Origin: Xanthoparmelia taractica
Lineage: Eukaryota; Ascomycota; Lecanoromycetes; Lecanorales; Parmeliaceae
DNA: 56,574 bases
Direction of reading: 5' to 3'
NCBI GenBank assembly: GCA_033085395.1
Contig: JANQBS010000249.1
Span: 1 to 56,574, forward strand
The notes under the pieces are model-generated. The model worked only from the letters and a program-made list of their open reading frames with translations. It was not told where the DNA came from and made no database searches. Numbering within the stretch: the stretch's first letter is position 1; each line of letters opens with the position of its first letter. The position numbers and the translations under genes were made by a program. Shown here piece by piece: positions 33,876 through 42,884 of the stretch.

Positions 33876-35296
33876 TCAGACACTCCATCTCGTCGCATTT
33901 GCCACAAACCCAACCTGCTCCGCTCCACGGACATATTCTGACTTGTTGCTCGTGACTTGATCAACGCGATGAGTAACCAGAATTGAACCATCGCCCTCAA
34001 ACAGATTAGTCACGCTATCGCTATCAGAATTACGGGTGCCCGGCTCGAGGCTTTGAAAGTATGCATCGCCATCCGGTACGTGCGTTATGCGACCGAAGTC
34101 GGTAACTCTTATCTTTCCAGCGCGTCGTCTGCTGAAGGAGACACTGTTGTTTCTGAAGCTGTTGGGCTTTTTGCCGAAAAGGGCGAGAAAGAGGGTCGTT
34201 ATCGATGGAAGACAGGCGCTGATGACGCTGAAGCTAACTTCAACGCAGGACCAGAGTTGGGGCATTGTACTTGTATCTGAGGCCAATTGATTAGACATAC
34301 ATCGAAACCTTTCAGATTGGAGAGTTCGAAGATGGAGCCTTACACATGAGATCCGCGGGATCGACATCAAGAAGGACGACAAGCCGGACGACGCTTGCTA
34401 TGCAGGCGCTATTATCAAAGACGTTAGCAGTGGCGCCTGAAAAGTCTACAAGGCGTCTTCAAGGCTACGCACAAAGCCCCGATAGTGAAGGAAATCGCCA
34501 ACCCTGTCTTCTTCGAAGTTGAAACTTGTAGCTTCCAAACTATAGGCAGTGGCAAGAACAGGACTGTGATGACACTGACTGTGCTGGTTACACTGCATAC
34601 AAAATAGAACACGTCTGAACGAATGCAGATGCCGCCCCATAGATCCCTGTTCCAGAAAAAGTCAATAGGATTGCATTGAAAGATGGTGACTAGCACTGTG
34701 GAGATTGTCCAAAGTGTGTCCCAAGCGCCGATAATGTAGAATGCTTTACGCATCCATGTGTTGGGGAAGAGTCGCAGGTAAAAGAGGAGGATGGCGAGGA
34801 TGGTAAAACCGGTCGAGAGAGCCCAGGCAATTTGTTGGACGAAGACGCTCTGGTGAGAAGTGTTGTCAATAACACAAACGCACGACGAAACTGCCTGGGT
34901 TCAGTCATACCACGCCGAAAGGCGTCATATTACGCAGGGGCACCTGAATACTGTGGCTTCCCAAGCCATATCCGATCCCTATAATAAATCCATGAGTGTC
35001 TTGCTCCCAAGAAATGCTTATCGCAACACTTGCCGATCAAGGTGAAGATATTCACGAGCCATGACGTCACCTGAAACATGAGTGTGTAAGCGTGTAAGAA
35101 ACCCGATGGGAAATCTGAAGGATCAGACTAATGCAAGAACAGCCATCAAGTCATCCCACCACAGGATCGCGGCCGACGTCCAACGGACCAGTAGTCTGAG
35201 GCACACGGCTAATGTGGACAGTACCAAACATATACTTGTGGTTACAATTAGTTGGACCTGTCGGTGGTTGAAGCCTTCTCCCGGGATGCCGCTCAT
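33876..35296 (-). CDS. SAT4/Pth11-type seven-helix integral membrane protein (6 exons)
   Basis: Exons 35296-35129, 35070-35034, 34978-34911, 34849-34473, 34408-34344 and 34276-33876 join in phase to 371 residues. The protein begins MSGIPGEGFNHRQVQLIVTT. It shows helices with the family landmarks WWDDLMAVLAL, IGIGYGLGSHSIQVP, VQQIAWALSTGFTILAILLF, MRKAFYIIGAWDTLWTIST, PIDFFWNRDLWGGIC, VITVLFLPLPIVWKL, CIASVVRLVVLLDVDPAD and MPQLWSCVEVSFSVISACLP, then a polar cytosolic tail. Introns are 55-67 bp; intron 2 appears to use a GC donor (ATCG|GCAAGT) and intron 1 a weak GTCTGA. The family includes Pth11-like receptors and regulators of surface sensing. A decayed CFEM segment lies upstream, so the original protein probably had an extracellular CFEM domain. 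Confidence 0.75.
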
Positions 35297-35426
35297 ATTG
35301 TTGCTAACCTTTGTCAAGGTTCTACCGCGACTGTTTTTTCTTATGGAACAAATCAAATATGTCGATGTCGAAAGTCGGAGAAGAGGTTGACTACTTATCC
35401 ATACAAAAGAGGTCCTCCAAGGCCTT

Positions 35427-35700
35427 CTAGCGTACTAATATACCATCGAAGATATTACTCCGTATATCTGTATCGCGAGTACCTAAGCTGTCGACTGGCA
35501 ATTTCCCAGTCTGCATATTGAGAGAGAAATTGGACTGAAGGGAGGTATCCAAAGGAGCATACTTGCAGAAGCTTATTCGTAATAGATCGCGGATCTCAGT
35601 TGTTTGCAGCTGACGTGTTGCCAGATAGCAATAGCATGCTTCTGCGCCACACCGCATTTGTGAATGCTTGCAACTGTATGCTAACAGCAAGCACACCACT
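35427..35700 (-). pseudogene. Decayed CFEM domain exon upstream of the SAT4-type gene
   Basis: The minus strand reads CGAEACYC, then LQTTEIRDLLRISFCK, clearly like a CFEM domain (C-x-x-D-x-x-C-x-C then ELQxEIRDCVxxSC). One of the paired Cys is missing. The preceding sequence continues the domain only in another frame (LQAFTNAV, from about 35683), which implies a 1-nt frameshift. CFEM domains sit N-terminal to the helices in Pth11-like proteins, which matches this position. No start codon was found upstream. Confidence 0.5.
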
Positions 35701-36810
35701 CAAGAAAACTATCTAGACCACTTCAAAGCACTGGAAAAAGATAGGAGGCTGAATACCTATCAATTTGGTAGTGCTTCGCGGAGACACCCCTCAGCCATTA
35801 AGGACCCGGCGACCAGCATAGGATGCTAAGCACATCTGTGCTAAGAAGTCATGGTCCGGCCGTAAGAGAGAGAAACAAAACTCGGATCAGCTCCGGGATA
35901 GAAAAACACCTTACGCCTTGGCACACCGCGTGATCAGCGCTCATCCTACCAAAAGAGGAGCCCTTGAACCGGTCCGGAGCGAGCCACAGATACGGCAGCG
36001 AGTCAAGCTAGAGTTCCAATGAGGCCGCAGCGAGTGACCAGAAAATGCTGCGAAGCTTATGCATGTACCCTTAGTTGAAAGCCCACATGTCATCACTCCA
36101 ATCTCTCTCACCTTTTTTGCGATTTGAGCAGACTTGGTTCAAGGGGGCCTTGGAACTGGTAACGAACTGTGTTGCTGTCTTTCGGCGAAAAAGATCAATC
36201 ATCGCTCTCCGCAGCATCAAGACAATCGGCTTCTGTAAGGGAATTTGAAGTGCCTGAAGCTTCTGGTCGGTGCTTGGACCGGCACCAACGCGGCTGCCGC
36301 CTGCCACCCTGCATTAGCGCAAATTCTCCCGTTTTGACCGATCTAAAGGTGCAGTCCACCGAGCTCACCCGATCCCCTTCGAGCCTTATGCAGTACCTTC
36401 AACCACACCAGAGATAATAGACTTCCCACGCTCAAGCTGCCTCAAGACCTAGTATGATCCCATAGAGTCAGCAGGACCATGCGGACCAACTACTGATGCA
36501 GGATTATGTATTGGAAAAAGATCCAAGACGCGAGAGAGAAAGCTCCAGCACTAGGGAACGAGGCAGATCTACACCCTGAGTGCATCCACCTCCCATTTCA
36601 AGTTTCTAATCATCATAACTCAGCGACAAGAATACCTTTTCCTTTATATTTAAGATCACCTACACCAAGAGCTACCCCTCCCTTTATAACTAACAACTTC
36701 GTCCGGTCTATGCGGCCTGAACCTTCTCATTTTAATCTCGCTACATTGGTCAGACAACCGTTCTGACTACTTGTTTTCTCTGGGACTCCTCAAACGGGCA
36801 AACGGCGTAG
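35701..36810. other. Divergent intergenic region, no supported gene
   Basis: Between the SAT4/CFEM locus (-) and the MFS gene (+). Short ORFs at 36071-36307 (-) and 36506-36766 (+) have no recognisable content. A TATA-like tttatatttaag occurs at about 36643. Confidence 0.4.
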
Positions 36811-38681
36811 ATGGAGCTCACAGACTCTGCCAACAAGCCTCGGCCACAAGGCGAGAGTCACGGTATTTACACGAAATTGTCATCTACCGGTATAACACTG
36901 GTACCACAACCCTCGGATGATGTCAAAGATCCTTTAGTAAGCTCCCAAATCATTGACCTGGATTTTACATCCTGCTTAGCCAGTCTACTGACCATGCACA
37001 CTTGCTAGAACTGGTCTTCATTGAAAAAGTCCACTACTTTGTTTATCTGGTGCATTGGATGCTTCGTTACTACGGCTTCTGGTTTGGGGAATGCCCTTGG
37101 GTACTTTGTCCAAGCCAAGATCTACAGAAAGTCAGACCCAGTTACTCTTTCATACTCCGTATGAAGGCTTTTCCCTCCAGCTCTCAAGCTTCCTCATGCT
37201 CATTCGACATAGGTCGTAGCGGCTACTGCAGGTATAGCCGTTGGGGCTCTTTTCGCTGTGCCTCTCGGACGCCGTTATGGACGTACGTGCATCTTCTTTT
37301 GGTCCATGGTCGGCCTCTTGGTTACCGGAATCTGGTCCGCCACAATGGTACACTCGAATCAATATGCAGCCTTTGTCACAGCACGCCTCTTCGGAGGGCT
37401 CTTTGGTGGAGTCGCACCTGCACTTGGTGCTAATACCATCGTCGACATGTTCTTCCTACACCAGCGGGGAAAGGCCTTCACAGCTCTGAACATATCATTT
37501 CTTGCGGGTGTCGTCGTTGGTCCGACGCTGAGCGGGTTCATTGTCAATTCCACGAGTTGGACGGTGCAATTTTGGTGGAGTAATGGGCTTGAGGGAATGG
37601 TTGTCGTCCTTTGTCTTGCGCTTTTGGAGGACACATACTATGATCGCACCTTGAGTAGGGATGAACAGCACAACAAAATGCCAGACAGCTTCATCGCGAA
37701 TAGAATCGCGACATTTTTCTGCGGGTCCTGCGTGGTTTCCCCAATAACCAGAGCTGAGACAGTAAGTTGCTTCTCTTGGTGTCTACATCTTCGTGCCAGT
37801 TGAGCTGTTTCTTGGGGAAGCCGAGTTCGCCCCGTTTCCCTGAGGATCTAGAGTCTGTCAAGAAACTAACAGATATAATCAGCTTCAAATATTTTGCAAC
37901 ACTTTCCTCATCGGCCTCTGCCCGGTCACTCTCCTCTGCGGCGGTTTTACCCTCATTGATTTTGGCTTCGCCGCGTTCTTCAATATCATATTAACGGTCT
38001 TCCTACAACACCCCATCACGATGGGCGGATACGGTTTTACACCGGCACAGAATGCGGAGTGTGAGCGCAATGCCAATTATACCTCATCATGACTGATTTA
38101 CTGACTGCCAGACAGTCCTCTTCTGCCTCTGGTTCGGCGTCATCGTTGCCCAGCTGTACGGACATTTCGCGAATGACCGCATCCCTCTTTGGATTTGTCG
38201 CCGCAACAGTGGCATATGGCAGCCCGAGTACAGATTGCACACACTCTGGGTACCAGGCCTTATCGTTCTACCGATAGCTCTTGGCCTCTTTGGTGCTTCT
38301 TTGCAATACCATCTGCATTATATGGTGCTCGCCCTCGCATGTTTTCTGGGCGGGTTTGCTACGAACGCGATCATACCTGTCACCGTCAATTATGTAATTG
38401 AATCTTTTCAAGGACATGCGTCGGAATCCGCTGCGATTATGGGGGTGTATAGATTGTCGTTCAGTCTAACCCTCCCATTTTTTGTGCCTGCCTGGATAGA
38501 TAGGGTTGGACCGGGATGGTGTCTGGGAATGGCAGCGTTTTTCTCGGTGTTTGCTTTTGGGGGTCCTTTACTTTTGATGTGGAAAGGTGAAGAGATAAGA
38601 ATGCGGTCATTTAAAAGCTTGTCGACCAATGATGGAGGTCTGAGAATAATGGGAGAGAATAGAGGCACAGAGGAGCTCTGA
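36811..38681 (+). CDS. Major facilitator superfamily transporter (5 exons)
   Basis: Exons 36811-36936, 37009-37158, 37213-37761, 37883-38060 and 38116-38681 join in phase to 522 residues. A polar N-terminus precedes helix 1 (WSSLKKSTTLFIWCIGCFVT). The loop 2-3 signature is FAVPLGRRYGRT. Later landmarks are LGANTIVDMFFLHQRGKAFT, NGLEGMVVVLCLALLEDTYYD, ITMGGYGFTPAQNAE|FLFCLW and HASESAAIMGVYRLSFSLTL. The arrangement fits the fungal DHA1-like group with about 12 helices, which exports or imports small molecules across the plasma membrane. Donors are GTAAGC, GTATGA, GTAAGT and GTGAGC, with branch sites such as CTAAC and CTGAC. Substrate unknown. Next to a methyltransferase, so it may belong to a small metabolic cluster. 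Confidence 0.85.
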
Positions 38682-39039
38682 GAAAACAACATGGCGAACT
38701 GCATATTTATGATTCGGAAAATTCGTAGTTCAAGTTTACGCGGAGGTAGAAAAGACTGCCGCGCGAACCTCGATACCATGATGCACTAATGCGGGGCGAA
38801 GGTAGCTCTTGCATGTGGAATCCGAAGTGAAGATCGAAAAGAAAACCAAATAAGGTAGCTGCATGTAGCATGAAAACGGAGAAATCACTCATGCAGTATG
38901 ACCTGACTTAAAGTGATGAACTCGGTTTCGATTGCCGCTGGCTTCTTTGCTGCTATCAAGGTCGTCTTCACTTACTTCTTCAACGTTTTACCAAGAACAA
39001 CCCCACAGTCGCATCCTCTTTGTTCCACGGCAGCCCAAC
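38682..39039. promoter_or_regulatory. Intergenic region upstream of the methyltransferase
   Basis: 358 bp between the MFS stop and the methyltransferase start. An upstream ATG at 38916 opens a 45-codon frame (MNSVSIAAGFF...) out of frame with the gene and overlapping its start. This could be an uORF or chance. A pyrimidine-rich leader lies at about 38955-38980. Confidence 0.4.
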
Positions 39040-40183
39040 ATGTCTTCCTCTGATAGAGCATCGAAGGATCCGTATATGCTAGGGCGAGACTACTACGCTT
39101 CTGCAAGGTATCCGAGCCTCGAACCATACCACTCGGATTATTCGAGTCATTAACGTTGAAACAGACTTGCAATGCTACATCTTCTTATCCATGCCCAATT
39201 TGGCTACTTACTTCACCCATCTATCAAACTGCCGAGCGCTACTAAAAGCGAAGAGCCATTGCGGATTGCGGACGTGGGTACTGGTACTGGGTAAGTGTAC
39301 CACGCGGCGGGTTTATACTATCAACCGCACCTGGTTTTCGCTGACTGTGTGATCATAGTATCTGGATCGGAGAGCTTAGTCGCGAGCTACCCCAAGCTCA
39401 TATCGATGGCTTTGACATCTCTGACGAGCAATACCCGCCCGAGGAATGGTATGGACTGAATGTGTCGCTGTCCAAGCTTGATATTTTCAAGCCGCTGCCG
39501 AAGGAGCTGAAGGGAAAGTACGATGTGGTTCATCTTAGGTTCTTCATGACGGTAGCTAGTGATGATAATGTGCAAGTTGTGTTGAATAACTTGAAGGCCA
39601 TGCTTAGTGAGTATAGTGTTATCCTGTGTCAAGCGGCTAGCCCTGTTACTTGACTGTGGCTTTCGATGCATGGAAGGACTACACAATTAGTAGAAAGTTC
39701 GAAAGCTAACTCTGATTAGAGCCAGGCGGGTACCTTCAGTGGGTGGAGAGAGACTGGATGTCCAAGTTTCCTGAGGCTGCAGCAGAAAGTGATGATGCAC
39801 ATACTCAGATTACGTGCTACCATCCGTCATTGTTCCCAAAAACCAGGTAAGATTTTCCACCAGTCAGGTTCTACCTTCACCGAAATCATCCAATAGTAAC
39901 ACCAAGTCATCTGCCTGATAGATGGATCAATTGCGTCCCAAGCCATTTTAAGCAATGCGGCCTAGAGGTCCTTGATCATGTGGTGCAGGCTCCCCTCCCA
40001 ATATACCGCAAGCCGTGGAATGAGGACTGTTTGATTGGTTGGGCAGCTATTGGAGACAAGATAAATGACCAAGAGGAGAAGGACTGGTATAGGGAGCGCT
40101 TGGCAGAAGCGGCTGAAAACGCCAACAAGGGCTGGTTTGTAGAATGGGAATTAATTATCTGCGTTGGAAGGAATACGGTGTGA
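39040..40183 (+). CDS. SAM-dependent methyltransferase, LaeA/UMTA type (5 exons)
   Basis: Exons 39040-39107, 39165-39290, 39359-39606, 39720-39846 and 39922-40183 join in phase to 276 residues. The start MSSSDRASKDPYMLGRDYYA followed by RLAMLHLLIHAQFGYLLHPS is the family N-terminus. Motif I is LRIADVGTGTGIWIGEL. Then come HIDGFDISDEQYPP, YDVVHLRFFMTVASDDN (post I/motif II), LKPGGYLQWVERDW and a C-terminal WFVEWELIICVGRN. Such class I methyltransferases modify small molecules or act as regulators of secondary metabolism. The substrate cannot be told. Its last 33 bases overlap the antisense 3' end of the next gene. Confidence 0.85.
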
Positions 40184-40637
40184 AGAGGAGGTATGGAAGT
40201 ATGTCTTCCTGTATACGATGTCCATCTCGCGCTCGGTCAACCGTCCGCGAGGCCTCCGGAAGAGTCTGGCGCTCATTGTGCTGTAATCAACCTCAATGAT
40301 TTGTTCGTTGTCCAGCTCGTCGTAAACAACCTTGCCCCAAACTGCAGTGGCAATCTTGTCTGCCTTCTCCGCGTGCTTTAAATAAGTGTGAGCGGGACTC
40401 CTTGCTGCAATTCCGTACAAGTCTCCCAACATTACGAACTGAAAAGATCGAAATCAAGCTACCGCTTGACGTTGGAAATATCTATCAGCGTCGCGAGTAC
40501 GGACATCGCAAAAGCAGAGTTCTGATGTTTGAGACTCCTGTCATCCAAGGCTTATATGGCTTCGACGATTTGAAAGGTTTCTGGTGGTTCTCTTGCGCAC
40601 GCTCAAGAGGAAAGAGACAGAAGTCTCGAGGTGCCAT
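40151..40637 (-). CDS. Small two-exon protein, unknown, antisense-overlapping the methyltransferase
   Basis: The proposed model is exon 1 40637-40536 (start MAPRDFCLFPLERAQEN) and exon 2 40438-40151, giving 129 residues. The acceptor CTTTTCAG is strong; the donor GTCTCA is weak, so the join is provisional. Exon 2 reads as a genuine protein (DLYGIAARSPAHTYLKHAEK, AVWGKVVYDELDNEQIIEVD, LTEREMDIVYRKTYFHTS). No domain recognised. The 3' ends of this gene and the methyltransferase overlap by 33 bp on opposite strands. Confidence 0.5.
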
Positions 40638-40986
40638 TTAAGTAACCACTGGGGCACGTCTTTTTGACTGTCTTGTACCGCACAGAGCTTCCCGCCGCCA
40701 GAGTGAGTCTGATATATTTGCAGAGTCCGGCAGCGTGAGCATAGGCTCAGCAATTGAAAGCTTGTACGGAGGGAGGCACCATAAGTCCTGGACAGCAAGA
40801 AATCTGCGAGCGCAAAAATCATGAACTGCCAATGTACTTATGGTTAAGGTGGGACGCTGCAGTGCGCATATGCCTGTGCTTCGGTAGCCAATCATAACGC
40901 GCGGCTTACCATTGACCTTTATGGGGTCACGCGCCACGCGTCAGCCCAAGTGCACTGTTTCCAAATTCATCGCGATATACACGCTA

Positions 40987-41034
40987 CACTAAGTATGGGC
41001 CATCCCAATGCAAATGCCACCCCAACACGAATTT
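40987..41034 (+). repeat. Left terminal inverted repeat (48 bp)
   Basis: Exact reverse complement of 42778-42825. Begins CACTAAGTATGG and ends CACGAATTT. Confidence 0.95.
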
Positions 41035-41083
41035 CTTCATTTTTTGACCCACCCATCCCACATCTATCTATCACAATTATAAT

Positions 41084-42740
41084 ATGCCTGATTCATATGC
41101 CGTGATTTAATTACGTATTCAAGAGGCCTTAGCCACTATTGCGCCCGGAATAAAGCCTAAAATTACTCAATTGGCTGCTAAATTCAATGTGCCCTACCAT
41201 CAGCTCTTAAATCGCTATAATAAAATAAGTCTTAAAGATAGTTACTCTTACGCTCTCATAGATTATAAAGAATAGACTCTTCATTAATATATATAACGGC
41301 TCGATGAATTAAGAATATCTTATCGTCGTCCGATGCTTATAAGAGCTACAAATTCTATTCTTCGCGAGCGCTCTGATTTATTTAGATAAGTAGAAAGTTA
41401 TTAATTTACACGATTCTTAAAGCGTTATTCTTAGTATAAAATACGTAAATAAAAGCCTCTTATATCTTAACGAAAGAACGCGTATAAGCTAAAGAAAATT
41501 CTAGACTAGTTTTAACGTTTTTAAGACGTTTATTAAGAGTTTAAAATAAAAATAGAAGATATCTATAATATAGATAAGACTGGCTTTCGAATTGAAGTAG
41601 AAAAGAGTTAATAAGTTATTATAGAGGAGTATAGACTTTCACTCTATCAAACGGATGCGGATAACAGAGAATATATCACATTAATTGAGTGTATTAGTGA
41701 TTTAGACTATACGCTTTCCCTCATATTAATTCTAGCTGGGAAACAATATCTTGGCAACTAATTTCAAAATAGTCTTAATTCCGATACTTTCTGGGATATC
41801 AGCGATATTGAATACGTAAATAATAATCTATGTGAGGTCTGAATTAAGTATTTCGATTGTTTCACAAAGAACAGACGTGTGAAGACGCGGAGAATGCTTT
41901 TATTTGATAACTACGATAGTTATCTTATAAGAGAGATTCTCAAATATATGGAAGATAATAATATTATTTTATTTTGTCTACTCTTTCACTCTTTATATCT
42001 ATATCAGCTATTAGATGTTGATATTTTCCAATTATTTAAGCACTGGCATACGAAGGTAATCGATATCGCAATGCATTAGGCCAATAATAACTATATAAAG
42101 ATCGATTTTTTAGCCAATTTTCAAGCAATTCATAATTAAGCTTTTAAGTAATCTACTGTTATATCTATATAGTGGAAAACAGGCCTATTTCCCTACGATC
42201 CGACTATTATTTTGAATTATTTGGCCAGATTTCAGCGGAGAGACTCTCCGATAAGGGAAAAGATATTAGAGCAAGAAGTATCTAATTTTAAAGACTAATC
42301 AACATTATATATTTATCGTTAAGTCATATAATATGGAAAAGAGCTACGAGACTTATATTTAATCGATAAAACACTTAATAGATATATTCGTGAGATTAAA
42401 TCAAAGATGCTTTTAGATCTTTTAACTAAGCGAGAATTAGAGAATATTTAATAGATTATAGTAACCCGAGTAGCTCGTAAAGTAGAGTCTAATACGATGA
42501 TCTAGAAGAGAGATATTATTTACTCTTATGAGGCCCGATCTAAGATTACTATTCGTAAGAAAATAGAAGTTGAAAGGGCTTAAAGGGCTTTGAAGTAAGC
42601 AAATATCAAAGAGTTACGGGTATATAACGCACTTAGGAATAAGAAGATTAAGTGGTTCAAGGCTGCTGCAAGAAAGGCCAGGGAGCTAGCCAAGATTAGG
42701 TTCAATAGGAAGGCTGGAATAGGCCATTGTAGTCCTTAAT
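41084..42740 (+). pseudogene. Pogo-type transposase pseudogene
   Basis: Starts MPDSYAVI then TAA (a CAA to TAA change). It continues LRIQEALATIAPGIKPKITQ and AAKFNVPYHQLLNRYN, a psq-type DNA-binding helix-turn-helix. Remnants of the catalytic core remain: NIDKTGFRIE near 41570 (first Asp), RRMLLFDNYDSYL near 41890-41930 (second Asp), and YQLLDVDIFQLFKHWH near 42010-42050 (third Asp). Between these, CpA to TpA changes have made many stop codons. The element cannot encode its own transposase. Confidence 0.85.
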
Positions 42741-42777
42741 ATGTATATATGTGGGTGGATAATTAGAATGATAATAA

Positions 42778-42825
42778 AAATTCGTGTTGGGGTGGCATTT
42801 GCATTGGGATGGCCCATACTTAGTG
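42778..42825 (-). repeat. Right terminal inverted repeat (48 bp)
   Basis: Exact reverse complement of 40987-41034, followed by TA and then gcgtgt, which mirrors the left flank acacgc. Confidence 0.95.
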
Positions 42826-42884
42826 TAGCGTGTTCCCATACGATTATGTTGTAGGGACCATCTCTTCTTTAGCCATTTTGAATC

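Larger units (their letters stand above)
40987..42825. mobile_element. Pogo/Fot1-type (Tc1-mariner) DNA transposon, RIP-inactivated
   Basis: 1839 bp bounded by perfect 48-bp terminal inverted repeats starting CACTAAGTATGGGCCATCCC, with TA on both outer sides (40985-40986 and 42826-42827) as the target duplication. The outer 150-230 bp at each end keep CA/TG dinucleotides. The centre (about 41215-42640) is RIPed and full of stops. The interior still shows a psq-like helix-turn-helix and a DDD-type transposase core. The TA site lies in a palindrome, acacgcTAgcgtgt. Confidence 0.9.

Noticed and set aside
37762..37882. Possible extra MFS coding segment (reads GVYIFVPVELFLGEAEFAPF)
   Set aside because: It is out of phase with the exons on both sides and contains a stop. 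Treating 37762-37882 as an intron with GTAAGT and a CTAAC branch site keeps phase and family sequence.
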